Assembly: GCA_027575805.1 (NCBI GenBank)
Contig: JANBPU010000036.1
Coordinates: 1-64,000, forward strand
Length of the DNA stretch: 64,000 bases
Direction: 5' to 3'
DNA from: Mycoemilia scoparia
Lineage: Eukaryota; Kickxellomycota; Kickxellomycetes; Kickxellales; Kickxellaceae
Every line of letters starts with the position of its first letter. Position 1 is the first letter of the stretch. The position numbers and the translations under genes are program-made. This document shows, one piece after another, positions 10,252-24,000 of the stretch. The notes under the pieces are model-generated. The model had not been told where the DNA came from, did no database searches, and saw nothing but the letters and a program-made list of their open reading frames with translations.

Positions 10252-12912
10252 CTATTTATAGATAAGCAATATAGAGAGTTGTAGGTTGGTATGTATATGC
10301 GGGTACATGCGTGCAGAAAGGCAAAATAGTAAAAATGAAGTCCAGGATAATGAGGTGGCAAAAATGAGCTGTGGGAATATATGCACTAGGAAAAAGTATT
10401 TTAAACCATGCGGCTGAGAAACAAAATATGCTATTAGAAAAACCCCATAGTTAAAACTCAGCTCAAGGCGCATCCTCCCAAGGCCACCCAACCACACACG
10501 CTCTCTATACAGACTAAATAATCTCGATAGAGGCATATAGGGCTGGGCGCGTTGGAATAGCCCGCCATTTCTTGCTGAATGGATAGCACATTTGTTTCTA
10601 GTCGTGGTGGTGCAGGTGGTAGGTGGCACCCTCTGACCAGGGTTGAATTAGTAGCTCAAAGAATTCCGGAATTATAGCCTCGGGCAAAAGGTGGGAACAG
10701 CCAAAAGCTATAGTAACAATATTTACCTTCAGACCACCAGTCAGTGTGTTTAGTATCATCCCAGGGCAGAAAGCTATGTGGATTATTGTGGTTAAACGAC
10801 ATGGCCTTTTACTATTCAGGGGTGTGTGAATATATGTGTGGGTAGAGAGCTAGTTTGTTCAAGAAAATAACACAAATGGCAGAACAGCAATGTGGGAATG
10901 AAGGGGGGCGGCTTGCTGGGACTTTAGGAGCGCAAAGCAATCAACAAAGCAGGTCAGCAAAACAATAATATAGCTATAGAGGAAATACGATGGGAGAAGA
11001 AGAAGAATAAAAACCAAAGAGAGAAGATGGTATAAAATATAGAACACAGAGATAGAGACAGAGCAATAAGAAAAGAGGAGCAAAAGCGACAGGAGAGTAA
11101 TGGACAAACAAAAGGTAGCGAAGGGGAGTGCTGCGTGCGTATGTGTGGACAAGCCCGGATAAAGTTGTGGAACAATGGACAGAGGCTATCTTTTCAAGTC
11201 AACGTTTTTGAAGAAAGGCCACGCACAACAGAAATGGAGAGCAACGGCCGAGCAAAGACAGAAAGAAAGCGCAAGCAAAAATGCAGCAGCTACAGAGCAA
11301 GCAGGTTAGAAAAAGCAAGCTAGAGCCCACAGTGGATCCAGAAAGTGAGGCACTGTGCAGTTGGCTCGGCAAAGCGTGTTTGTGTACAAAAATAACAGTT
11401 GCGCTATGGCTGCTGTTGGTCAGAAAAGAGCAAATAAGGCGACTGGTCAGCAAATAATGGCTGGTGTCAGGGTGGGTGCTGTGGTGGTGGCGAATCTTGT
11501 ATGTGTGTGTGTGTGTAAATAAAGGTTAAAGAATGAGTGCAGGAAAACCTAACCTATGCGAACGCCCAAAGCAAATGCTTATATACACTGCCCGCACGCG
11601 GAAACCAGGCAGGGATGATCAAAAGGGATTCTGCTCTGATAAATGGAGACTCAAATCTGCGATTCAGCAAGCTGGCATCAAAGAGGCTGCGGGAAAAAAG
11701 ATTTTTATAACTGTATCAAAATGATGGTTGGCACTGCTGTTACTTTGCTTGCGACTCCCAAAACCACGCACAATAGCACCGCCATACCAATGAGACTGAC
11801 GACCGTGCGATAGAATTGCAAGCAAACAACCGCTCCGCAACAGCTAAAACTGCCAAACGGCGATGCATGCGCCAGGCAAACTCTCACGCTATCCCAGCCA
11901 GCCATGAGTTTTATCCAAAGCTACCAGACCCCGCCCACCGGTTCTTCTCACACATACACACACGTAAGCGACTACTCTTTGTTTGGCTCTGTTCTCGACT
12001 CCCATGAAGACCATCCGCCATCCGCGGCAAGATCCCAGCCCGCGTCTCTCCCAAAAGAAACATGTTTTGCGTCAAGCTGCCACCTAAAGGCCCAGAGATC
12101 CCCTTTTGTTTTGTTGTTGTTTTTGTTGGTTTGGCACTGTGGAAATGAACGAGTCTAGCTTTAATATAAACAACAACACTCAAAGTGCCACACCATCCAC
12201 AGCCTGGCCATAATCGTCTCTAATACTGCATCATTGGCGGCAAGGTGGCTGCCCCACACAAGCCAATTTGGTATATTTTGACACCTCCCTCCAGAAAGAT
12301 TTGTTAAATCTGACAGCGTTGCTGCTCCTATAATAGCCCCACCCACACAAAGGGAACTCCAATAAAGGGACAGGCCTTATATAAATATCTCAAAGAGCAC
12401 GGCATGATTGCCGTTCCCTTCGGCCCTTGTAAATGCAGCTTCATCTGCAGCATCTCTGGTCACCAGTGGTCGTAAACAGGTACGGGTCCTTTGTCATCCA
12501 CTGCTATTGTGCTATTGGCTTGTGACCCATGTTATTGTAGCGTCAAGGACATTTGACCCCACTGCCGAATGCCCCATAGTAGAGACAACATAGGCTGTGT
12601 GCGTCTCCCATTATTTTCAAGCTGGCATTGAACGCAAATGCATGCATAACCAATTATTAGTATTGCTGCTATTGCAACTCGCATAGCTATCCCGCTTGAC
12701 TGCTGCTGCTACCACTATCATCTTCAAATAGCCTGCCCAGATTTCCTTGGCCACCGGCTTACTAATACAAATCCTTTTTAGATATCATCATACCAGCAGG
12801 ATATAAGAGAGGCCGAAGTACTGGGATATTTGCCCCCTCTACCTTCTCCTCTCTAAATACAGGAGACGGTGCTCATTTTCTGATTTTGATCTTTACTGCA
12901 TGAACACTTGAC

Positions 12913-13030
12913 AGAGTCTCCTCTGAAAGTGTACAAAAGTAGTCTCTCTAGCTTTAGTCTAAAGTGCATAGCTTATGGGCCAAATTTGCTAAAACCATTG
13001 ATATGAGGTTGTTTCTTTTGATGGCCCAAC
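12913..13030. mobile_element. MITE family C, degenerate
   Basis: It begins AGTCTCCTCTGAAAGTGTAC, continues with CATAGCTTATGGGCCAAATTTGC and ends near TTTCTTTTGATGGCCC. The same blocks occur in the copies at 15268-15402 and 15805-15962. Confidence 0.5.
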
Positions 13031-13076
13031 TAGATTATCTTATTTAATTTGATAAACACAATTTTAGTGTATGTGG

Positions 13077-13175
13077 CATATGGATCATAATTTTTGAAGT
13101 GAGAATGGTTATAGGGGCAATCCCTGCCAAATGAGTGACTCTATAGCCCTTCAAAAATAACTACTACCCATATGG
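13077..13175. mobile_element. MITE family A
   Basis: The left end is CATATGGATCATAATTTTTG and the right end CCCTTCAAAAATAACTACTA then CCCATATGG. The core contains GGTTATAGGGGCAATCCCTG followed by CCAAATGAGTGA. Confidence 0.8.
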
Positions 13176-13221
13176 CTACCTCCATAGGAGTAATAAAATG
13201 CTTTCATCTGCTACAGAGGGT

Positions 13222-13258
13222 CTTTTCTCTTTTGATGAAGAGCCTGCCATCCAGTAGC
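13222..13258. repeat. Family C MITE end fragment
   Basis: TTTTCTCTTTTGATGAAGAG followed by CCTGCC resembles the right end of the C copies, with no matching left end directly before it. Confidence 0.35.
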
Positions 13259-14276
13259 CCTGGACTCTGCGCTTCTATTGATAGAAGAAACTCTAAATCA
13301 AAAGTGCGGCATCCTTTTGCATGTTATCATATCAAATGTATGAGTTGGGTGAATGGGTACCAGCCCACATGGTGGTAACGAGTAATAAAGCCTATCATAT
13401 TCAAGCATGCCATGGTCTTGTGTAAAGCGCGCTTCTTTGTTCTGTTTACACACACACACACACACATATATTTAGATCTGAAGTGTTTATTGGAAAGAGA
13501 TGGGAAAGAGAAGCTCCCTATACTCTCACACTAGTTATTATCTCTTGAAGGGTTTGTGTTACAACTTCTTTGAGATTAAAGCTTGATGTATGGTCATGTA
13601 ATACAAGTGTTTATAAAATGGCTAGAGCCACCTCTACCTTCATCCATTTGTTACATCATTCTAAAATATCTCAAACCTTTGGCCCTTACTTTTTAACCTA
13701 TTTGAGAATAATTCCAAGATGTTGTTTTCATAAATTCCCAGACAACCAATACATTCTAGTAGGGCTAAACATATATGCTAGGCATTACTTGCTTTGCGTG
13801 AAGAATCATACTGTGTCACAACGTGCAGTCACATTTCCTCTCATGTAGGGAGGAGACGCATACTCCAATCACCTGTTTGTTCATAGCCAATACGTCTGGG
13901 TGTTCTGGCTGTTCACAATAGCTGAAACGGACCTGGAATTCCGAATTCATTGCAGTTTCTGGTTTTCAGCCTATGGTCTGGCTTAGTCACCACTTAAAAT
14001 AGAGTGTTCAAAATACATGATGTTTAAAACTGCCACATGCAAGTCATATCGGTGATACCATTGATAAGCAATGTATACCACAACCTACATACATTCAAAC
14101 ATGCACTTGTGGGCCAAGCCTAATTGTTAATTGTGATACTTTAGTATAGTTATAGTGATATTTGTATATCGTCGAATCCACTACTGATCAGCCACAGAAT
14201 GGCTGTTGTGGATGGGTCCCAGCAAAATATACCATCAATTTGAATAGTAATTTATGAACCTGCAAAAGTTCTGATG

Positions 14277-14406
14277 TATGTTAGGGGTAGCTGTTTTTGA
14301 AGGGATAAATTAACATTATCAATGATAATATATGCTGGCCAGTATGCAAGTTGAAACTGGCCTACTAGTAAAACTTAGTAGCCCTTCAAAAACAGCCACC
14401 CATATA
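14277..14406. mobile_element. MITE family B
   Basis: Its ends are those of family A (GGGGTAGCTGTTTTTGAAGG and CCCTTCAAAAACAGCCACCC), but the core is different: AATGATAATATATGCTGGCC, then AGTATGCAAGTTGAAACTGG and CCTACTAGTAAAAC. The core holds an inner inverted repeat, GGCCAGT...ACTGGCC. Confidence 0.8.
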
Positions 14407-15267
14407 TATTATATTGTTCTTTCAGGAATGATGCGAAACTGACTTTTCTCTCGTGTGTATGTATCATTGTTATTGTCCTTACTATTGATTATCATTTGTT
14501 TGTATGTATATGTACTTTTATTATAGTTTTTGGGGGCCTTTGTGCCTAATAACTTGGAAAATAATGGCATTTAGTTATCAATGCTTTGGGTCTGTGCAAC
14601 ATGGTGCTCTTGTTGTGAAACAAACATTCTGTGCAAAACTCATTGGTCATTTTTATCGACCTTCCCCATTACTAACCACCACGCTACATTGTTTAGGGAC
14701 ATTAGATGTTTGATTTGGCTTCTTGCGCTTGAAGGCTATGCTTGGGAGCAATGTAATGCTGATCGCAATATTATTTGCAAAGCCATGTTTAGCAGCAGCA
14801 TACTATGGACAAATCGCTGATAATGATGGATGGTGTGGAAAAACATATACCCTAGCAGTCCCATAGGCCAGCTGCTCAATTTGTGGTCGCATGCTTATAA
14901 ATTACGTTCACATTTTCCAATGTCTTTTATAGCAGACACCCCATTCCATAAGCCCAGGGGAGAACTAAGCCTATGTGAAGCTAAGACTACCATTCACAAC
15001 TGTATTGAAATGCTATTGGTCAACCTGCTGACACCCAATGGTCAAACCCGTGCGTTTGTTTATGTGGGTGTGACACACTGATTCATTCATCAAGCTTTGG
15101 CTTGAATACTGGTGGCAATCGCAAGGCTTATGGAACTCCAGCTGTGATCGGACGCAAGTTGGCAATTTTTGAGCCACTGCTACCAAGGAAAACATTTGTA
15201 GTACATTGTAGCATAATGTTGAACCCCCCACTCTTGGCTGGTACGGATTCAAGTTTCCTATATTTCA

Positions 15268-15402
15268 GGGTCTCCTCTAAAGTGTACTAAAATATTCTCT
15301 CCAATACCAGCCTAAAATTTATGATCTATGGGCCAAGTTTGCAGGTCATGTATGGGGGTACAATCTGGTACACTTTTGATGGAGAGCCCGCCATATCCAA
15401 TG
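15268..15402. mobile_element. MITE family C, best-preserved copy
   Basis: The left end GGGTCTCCTCTAAAGTGTAC and the reverse complement of the right end (GGGCTCTCCATCAAAAGTGT) form terminal inverted repeats of about 22 bp. The core contains CTCTCCAATACCAGCCTAAA and GATCTATGGGCCAAGTTTGC. It is about 135 bp and has no coding capacity. Confidence 0.7.
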
Positions 15403-15804
15403 TTTATGTGTAAACAAATGCGTAAATTAGCTGGCATAAAGTTGGTACAAGTGCTAACCATGCTTGGATATTGGTGAGTGGAAAGTTACTAGCGTAGCTG
15501 GCTATTTAAACCCAGGTATGATAGCGAATGACTCAGTGACCAAGATACAAACACAAGACTAGCGCTTGTCAAGACCATGCAAACCTGGTAGTAACATATT
15601 ATTATAGGCGAATCTTTGGCAACATTTCTATGGGTTGTTCAGCTTTAGCCCATACGTAAAAGACGCTGCACAGACATGTATGCATACGTACTGGTGAATA
15701 TGTTGCTCAAATCCAGGTTGTAGTTTTGCATGTATTCGGATCCTGGCCCTGTGATTCATAAGTTGCAAGCGAATAGGTGCCAAATGGCCATTAGTATGAC
15801 ATTT

Positions 15805-15962
15805 GGCAGTCTCTCCTTCAAAGGTGTACCAGAATGATACCCTGGAAAACAGCCAATGATGTGTCAGGCCCCAGCTGAAATATATGGCTTATGGGCTGGT
15901 TTTCAGGGAATGTATGAGGGCGCCAATCTGTTCTCTTTCGATGGAGAACATGCCATCTATCA
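15805..15962. mobile_element. MITE family C
   Basis: The left end is GGCAGTCTCTCCTTCAAAGG and the right end, reversed, GGCATGTTCTCCATCGAAAG. The shared core blocks are present: CAGCTGAAATATATGGCTTA, then TGGGCTGGTTTTCAGGGAAT. Confidence 0.65.
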
Positions 15963-18010
15963 GAATAAACCTTTGAACCATACGTAGTAAAGTATCTACC
16001 ATATATTGTTGGCATGATACCGCTAGCTTCTATTCTCCAGTCGCAACATGGATGCCTACAAGCTGAGCCAGGAATCAAAGGTGTGTATGTGTATATCGCA
16101 TTTGCTACGCCACTCATCTCGAGACCAAGCAGTAATTCCAAGATATGATGTCGAAACATTTGTCTATAAAATGCACTCTGTGGTAGGTTGGTCTGCTGCC
16201 GAGTAGCAGGCAGTCTGTGCCAACGAAATCCCATGAGTTTAACCAAGCATGCTACAACGGCACGATTTCGAAAAGCTATAAAGAGACGAGACGCAATAAG
16301 TGCTGGCGGCAGCCAAAAAAATAAACGGTCAGCCAATAGCCCAAAGCCTGCTTGAAACTCTGCATGATACGATTGACCAGCATACCCAAGCTTAACATCT
16401 TGCTTGAATTAGCGACGCCACAGCCATTCACTGGTGATCCTTATTGTTTGGATTTGCCTGTCTCTTTTTGTGAGACAGTGCGCTTGACACAAAAACAGGC
16501 GGCATCGGTAGCCGGTCTGTTGCTAATGTGTTCTTTAGACACAGACATCTGGCAACAAGTCCCCCATAGTGATGGGCTTTACTATGCTTGTTTTGGCGTG
16601 GATCCCTTGTTGTTAGGGGCATTTAAACAGGCTTTGGTGTTTGTATGATGTGGCTTTCATGACGGCTATTGTCAATGTAAAGAAGCGTTTTCGCATTTGA
16701 AGCCAGTGTGTGCCGATATGTGTATTTAATTTCTGATCATGGTACTGCCTTGCAGATCCACATTTGCAAATACGCCCATTCCCCAGACCTATTGCCTCTC
16801 TTCATATGCCAAATTGCATGCTCAACGGCTGTAAGGCCCAACCTGGCATCAGGTTCTCCGTGCTGCGCAAAAGGCAGAACATGCGAAGCGACTTCAGAAG
16901 CGCCCTTGCAAATACATGATTCTTTAAAAGAGCTTATTCATGAACCCAAAGGTATCTGTGTTGGTGGCCCTGGTTGTTGCATATCACTGCCAGGCCCACC
17001 AAAGGTGTCGACACACAAATGCAAAGCCTGCCGAGTCTTTTTTTCATTGTTGATGCAAGAGAACAAACGCAGGACGAAGCAAAAGCAGCGCTGCACTTGT
17101 GTGTATGTATGTATGTGGATATATGGTCTCTAGACAAAAGTGATGCTAGCCATTAGAGGCAGATACAAAGGGCTGGCATACAGAGCAAGTAAAGACTTAT
17201 AGTGCGATTCTCCGTATGTGTCGCTCCTGTTCCTTGGTCGTCTCATCTTCATACCCCTCAAGCACAGAGCTTGCCAATTCTTTTTGTAACCAGCTGCCTT
17301 GTCCGAGTTTCGACTTCTTTCTTTTCTCTGTTCAAATTTACGCACTATTCTTATTCACGCCTGGCGGTTTTCCTTTAATCTGGTTTTATTTAAAAAGCCC
17401 TACGCTCACATAGGTTCTTTTCTTTCAAAAACAGCCACACAACGCCGATTCGATTGTCCCTTCCTTCTCCTCTCCTCTCTCCCTCCCCTCGCTCTCTCAA
17501 ATATATTCTTTGTTTTCCTTTCTCTCCAGTTCTACCAGCTTTTTTTGTCTTTCTATTCGCTTCTTTAACTCCGCCTTCTCTTTGCCCCTTATTGTCACCC
17601 AAGTTTTTATATGTAAGTCAGCCAACACGCACCACTACTAATCCCAAAATATATGCCATAGGCACGTTGTTTACCTATCACAGACCTGATTAGATTCAAG
17701 GCGCTAAATTGGCTCTGTTGCTATCTCTCCTTACCTTTCTTTTCTGGCGGTGCTCCAGCGCATACCGCGTATTATCTTCATGCAATTTACACATAGAGCC
17801 TTGCCAACAACATAGCGCAGGCTTTTGTTTTTAAATTCTTGTCATCTTGAAATTCCTCTCCTACAACCTTTATTATCTTGTATCTGATCAACAAAGCTAA
17901 AACTTGTGCATATATTATAATATATATCTATATATTTGAACCCGGCGCCTTGCAAAGTAGATAATAATTTTATTATTCTGCCATAACTCGAGACACGCTA
18001 GAAAGATACC

Positions 18011-21000
18011 ATGGGCCTGACTCCATCTTTGGTGTCGGTGCTTGTAGGGCATTTAGACAATTTGGTAAGTATGGTGCTCCAGCCTTTAATCCTTCTTCAC
18101 CCTTTAATGGTTGCCTTTGTGCATGTCCACGCAACATTGTAGTTTCGCCCTTCTACATATACACCCACAGGCACATCGTTTCCACATTTTGTTTATATTT
18201 GAAGTCATTTATGCACCTTTGTTGGTGCATTTTTATTGTAATACAACTCCCATGCACCTTTGTTTTCGATCTTTGTTGTTGACCATGTCTTGATTTATTT
18301 ACAAATTCCCTTTGCTTTATCAATGTGTTTTGCCCAATATAGCTTCCATATAAAACCGGCAGATCTTTGGAGCAACTAGCCGAGGACCGTTCTGTGCGAA
18401 GCGTACTTGAGTCCCTATTCAAAATATGCCAGTCCCGTATCGATCATGTTATCCGTGGGCTGTTGCAGCTCCATTCAACTGTTAATAGTGTATGTATTAA
18501 ATTATACTTCTCATGTGGGCAATAATTTTTGAAGGGTACCACACCACCTCCTTTTGGTGGCTGCCAATGATTATAGGGGGAATCACAGCCAAATGTGTGT
18601 GACTAACCCTTCAAAAGTTATCTCCCATGTATGGCTGGGTATTGCCAATGGCAGCAATAAGCCAGAATAACCAGATCATTTTTCTAACAAAAAAACTCTT
18701 CATGCAACATCTATAGTCAACAACAACCGATGAGCGTAAATCAGTTCACTATGTCTATAGCCAGCTGATTGTTTTAAGGGCGATCGCCCTTACACTGATT
18801 CTGCACTGGGGAAATATCCACCACCCGGATGCCCAATCTCACCACGAGCCCACCAAAGAGGCTCCCTTGAATGAATCTGAACTGCAGACCCTGCACCATT
18901 CCAATGTGGCCCAGAAGTATGTTGATGAGACGATGACCCGCCTTGATTGCATGTACCCAACTAAGATGGACGAAACTATAGCCGAAAGTCTTTTGTATAC
19001 GATCTCCCAGTATCTACGCGATTGGCGACCAACCGATGAGATTGATCTGACATGCACCACAATAAACCACGTCTTTGCTAAGCTATATGCGGCAAAGCGC
19101 ACCGACAATACACTATCAGAGACCATGTTCAAGTGTCTGACCGATGCTTTTGAGGGTCGCGCAACGCCGCAGTTCTTTGCCTGGTACTGCTTGGCCATTC
19201 CGACTACCGATCCTTACATGGAAACCCAAGAGGCTGCTGGCGTGGCTTTCCATTACCTCTCGGCCTCAAACTGGTCACAATGCTTTAGCAAGGTTCGCCA
19301 AAGCATAGCTACCTTAGGCAACAACAACATAACAGCTTCTGGCATCGCCGACATCAGACTTATGTGCTTTGCATGCCCAGACACACAAAAAATTGGTCAG
19401 TTAATCGACATCTGTGCCGAATACTTTGGTAAACTGCAGTATAACGAGCAGGTCATTCTTGTACAGAGCTTGAGAAAAGCCGTTTGGAACTTTTTAATAC
19501 GCTACCCAAAATCATACATAGACTGCTATAAAAACAACAAGCGCGTTGCATCTAAGCATGTCGACAAACTTCTCACAACGTTGCGTTCTATGGATGGTGT
19601 GGCGAAAGGCGGAAGGGCGTTCCCTGGAAAACCCCTAAAGTTTTTGCTCTTTGCTATTTGTCCTGATATTGTTGCACAGATAGTGTCTGACCTAGAGTCT
19701 GGTGGAAAGTCCAAATGTCCATATACTGTTTATATTCAAAACCTTCTGCGGGCTCTTCAATCATCTACAGTGCCGGATCTTGCACTTGTCTCTGCATTAG
19801 GATTATGCTCCGCTTCGGTTGCACAGTTTGTTGACAAGACACAGAGCATTGTTCGCTTAGTAAAAACTCTCGAAGGTCCTCTTTTCCGCATTATATACGA
19901 CACAAACCACCAGGTTAATAGGTTTAGTGGTGGCGTTGATGTTGGCAGTCTACTTCCAATTATATTCAAAATAGCAACTTTCATGGGACCAGATAGGATG
20001 GCTAATGAGTATGCACCAATTCTACTCAAGGAGTCTGTACAATTTTCGTTTCGCTTGGCTTTTATCCAGGGCATTACCGAGGTTTTCACCAACCCAACGA
20101 TGGTGCGCTTCCACGACATTTCTATCCTGGGCGATAATGTATCCAAAAACATCATGTATCTATTCCAAGAGTGCGTAGCAACTCTAAGGAAAGCCGGGGA
20201 TAAAAAGCCCCAGCCAGCAAGGAGAGGCTCATTGGCCATTGATAGGAGGCCTCATCGACGCACTTTGAATACATCGGATCAAGTTCCAAGTACACCGTTC
20301 ATAGATTCTAATAGTGGAACGCACAGTGGAATGTCTAGTGGAAGTAGCATGGATCTATCTCAGTTCAGTGATGATCGTGCCAACAAGTTTGCTATGGTCA
20401 AGGCCATACTTTCGCTCTATATAGCCCGCCCAGAAATTGCCCTCGGTGTTGGTGATAGGACTGCCCGCTATGCGGACTTCCAGATAACAGCAACCGTTAT
20501 CACTGCATGTCTGCAGTTCGAGTCCAATTCTGTCAGACGTTTGGCAGGCACTGCCCTTTTGGAGCTCTGGGAACCCTCGATCATAGATATGTGGGCCAAT
20601 TCGGAAGAAACTATGGAAGGATTCTGGACCCTTGGGTGCCAAATGATGAATGTTGTTTGTAAGCTGATTATCAATACTCCGCATAATCTGTATCCCGAGC
20701 ATTCTGTCTGGTACATGCAGCTCTTGCGTGGTCTCCTGGATCGCCGTGTCCGGTATCTGAAATATCGTCAGGAGATTGCTTATGTTGGGTATCGTACCAC
20801 TGAAAATGACAAGTATCGGGCCACTTATGAAGTCATGTGCTTCTGTACGATATGGTCGCTTCGTAGCACTGTTGTTGAGATTTTGCTTGAAACGATGCGC
20901 AAAGCGTACGAGACATTCAGGCTCTCAATTGATCCTGATTATGAGGGTGAACCTGACACTTTAGCTGATGTACTTAATCTTGAACTTTTGTTGGAAATTG

Positions 21001-24000
21001 TCAAGGATAACACAAAATCATCAGGAACTTATGGTCGAGTGGCGCAACAAAAGGCAATTTGGAAGTTAGTCCGTCAGTATGTGCGTCCCACAGCTCCTGC
21101 TCAAATTGCAACCCAACAGTGTTTTTGTCAATGGAAGCTGATGCTCCAGAGACTTATACAGGCCACTGAGGCACGTAATAGACAAAGTGAAGCCGGAGAA
21201 AAGGACTTGCGTTCTGGTGTTGCTTCTGATGGTGGATCCGTTGTTACATCTGCCCATTCTGTATCTGCTATAGCCAGCGTCAATCAAGCTGTAACATCAA
21301 GAAAGAAGCCAGGGTTCTATGAAAAACTGACAAAGTCTAGCAAGCTAAGCTCGATAACCAATAACTTTACTTCTCATCACAGAGACAATCCTAATAGGAA
21401 GAGCACTAGCAACACAATAATGACTTCAACTACGAGCACTTTATCTACATACGAGTCCAACTATGATTTTTTGAAATTGTCCTGGAAAAACTGCACTGGA
21501 TTCTTGCTTTCTATTTCTTCGGTGTGTCTTGTTGATGCCAAGAAACTTCCCAATTTTGTAATCAACATTGACTCCAAGCGTGATGGTATATCTGAAGCTT
21601 CGGGACTTGCTGATGCAGAGCTCGGATCCATAGTTGATGTCTTCCTCAGAGAACTTTTGGACTTGCTGATTTGTGATGACTTGTATATGCGAGAGAGTGT
21701 GCGTGAGATGTTGAGCAATGAAACCCATTCTGATATCGCACCAAATCTCATCGCACAGGCCCACAATGTTCTTTGCGGCTTTATTCTTCCCAGCGGAGAA
21801 TTGCTCTGCGATGATAGACACACCCTATATGTAGGACAGATCACCAATGTCATAAAGACGCTTCTTGAGAGAGGCGATTCATGGCCTGAGCATGCCTTCA
21901 AGGTCGACATGGGTCCATTCATTCTTAAACTGTCAAGATATCTTCAAGAAGTCCACAAGACACATCCGCTTGCTGCATTGCGCGAAAAGTTGCTATTTGC
22001 TCAGCTTGTAACTGCCCTTATGTCAAAATCTGTCAAGCTTAGCATGTTCAACGAAGTAAACACCAGAAACAGCCTTCTTGATTGCTTCGTGAACTGGGTA
22101 AACGACTTGCAAAGACTAATTGACGCACAGAGCGCAGTCCACCCTGAAAACATCAATCTCTTGCGCAACACAATTCTTGCATGTATGAAGGCGATTGTTG
22201 CCCTATTGGATAACTTGCCCATTCAACCCGTAGATGGATCTGCTCAGATTAGCTCTGGAACAGGCAATCTTGCCCAAGATATGAGACCATATCGTTCAAA
22301 GCTTTTCAAGAGATATTCAGAATTCTTTATTAGCCTCATAACCCACCTCCGCAATACGTCAGAAACCATGACAATGTCTCAATCAGCAAACTCTGGATCT
22401 GCAACTTCTCAGTCCCAAAGCATACCCTCCACACAAAATTCTAACCAAGGAGTTGGCCAGCAACAAGGGCAACAGCAGCCACAGTCACAACAGCAAAGAC
22501 TTCAACGTAGTGAGAGTGTAACAGGAGTAAATGTACCAAATCCACCACTATCTCCAGTTACCCCTCAATACACATCTGGTAATAAAAGCGTTGGCAACAT
22601 TCCAAGACCAAGAGTAATGCTATCAAGTCATGCCTCGAATATGATTGAAGCTTGTGTTAAAGCTCTTCACAACCTTTTGAGTTCAAACATTGAGGTCGGA
22701 TTGCAGTACTCGCTGGATTATGCCTATAGTGACGAGATTAAATTGCGAGTGATTTTTAGCAGTATTATTACCAACATCATGAACCAAGGACTCGAATTGG
22801 ATTGCTTGGACGAAGTCTCTGTATCAGTATGGCAAAGAAGACTAGTTGATCAACTTGTAGACCACGATGAATGGCTTTTGGCGATCAATGAAGTTTGCCA
22901 AGTTCAAGATATTGAAGAGCTCTCACCTGTTCTTCTAGCTATATTCGAAGCACGTGGTCAGGGTCTACATCTCCTGAAGACAATAATAACATGTGAACTT
23001 CAAAAGACAGATTCTGCAGCAGAATTGTTCAGACGCAACTGTTTGGCAACTAGACTTCTAAGTTCCTACTCAAAGCTTCATGGTGCACCATATCTTGAAT
23101 CGACCTTGAAATCGCAAATTCTCAAGCTCCTGAGGGACAAGCCCGAGAGAGTGACATTTGAGCTCAATCCTAATAGGCTGCCTCCACATCACAGCACGAA
23201 ACAAAATCTGGTTAATTTGCAACAGCTTTGTCGTAACATTTTGGATGGAATCACAGAGTCCAGTGCTTTGATGCCTGCTTCATTCAAGAGGGTATGCAAT
23301 ATGCTTTACACACTTGTTGAGCCACATTTCCCAGGTTCTGGTCTCACAGCTGTTGGCGGATTCCTTTTCCTTCGCTTCTTCTGTCCTGTGATGGTTGCGC
23401 CCGATACGCATAAACTTGTTCCTCCAATTGAGAGTCGTGAGATCCGTCGTGGTCTGATGCTTTGTACCAAGGTTATTCAAAACATTGCCAATGATGTATT
23501 GTTTGGAAGCAAGGAAGAATACATGATTGCTCTTAACGACCTTGTTAGTGAGTACAGGCCCAAGGTGCAGAAGTTCCTTGAAGAAACCATCCAAATCCCT
23601 GATGATATTCCTGAACAGGATTCGGCCCTTACCTCTAAGGAGAGCAAGAGTTCTATTTCATCTTCCAGACTCAGCATATCTGTACACGACTCAGCCGAGA
23701 TGAATGGCAAAGGACATACATCCTCTATGTCAGATAAAGACTTTTCGCAGCCTCCAGACGTTGATATCGAGTCCTTCTACGTTCTTCAGCGCTTTCTCTA
23801 CGACAATCAGACTCGCCTTAAGCAGTACATTGCTCTTCAATCTGGCCCCAGCAACATTGTCCCTGGAAACGAATCTGATTCGTCATCATTGTTCTCAATC
23901 AAGAAACACGACCTTATGGCCAAACCAGGGCACAATCCGCAGACCCAAAAGATTTTTGATCAGCTCTTTTATATTATGCAGCAGCTTGGACCACCACCTA

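Larger units (their letters stand above)
10252..18010. other. 7.7-kb gene-poor interval
   Basis: No ORF here looks like a protein. It lies between the divergent 5' ends of the orphan gene and of neurofibromin. It holds family A, B and C MITEs (13077-13175, 14277-14406, about 12913-13030, 15268-15402, 15805-15962), a family C end fragment (about 13222-13258), GT and CA microsatellites (about 11500-11516, 13449-13465) and a long pyrimidine-rich tract (about 17450-17600). Unresolved 5' exons, long UTRs or non-coding transcripts are possible. Confidence 0.5.

Noticed and set aside
10252..10629. Possible first exon of the orphan gene (ATG at about 10577)
   Set aside because: A plausible ATGGCGGGC start exists, but I found no donor that joins in phase to 10251, so the exon is not asserted.
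15818..16336. 172-codon minus-strand ORF
   Set aside because: Its C-terminal third is a family C MITE and the rest is not protein-like.
17454..17693. 79-codon ORF in the pyrimidine tract
   Set aside because: Pure composition effect: CT-rich DNA read as Ser/Pro/Leu/Phe.
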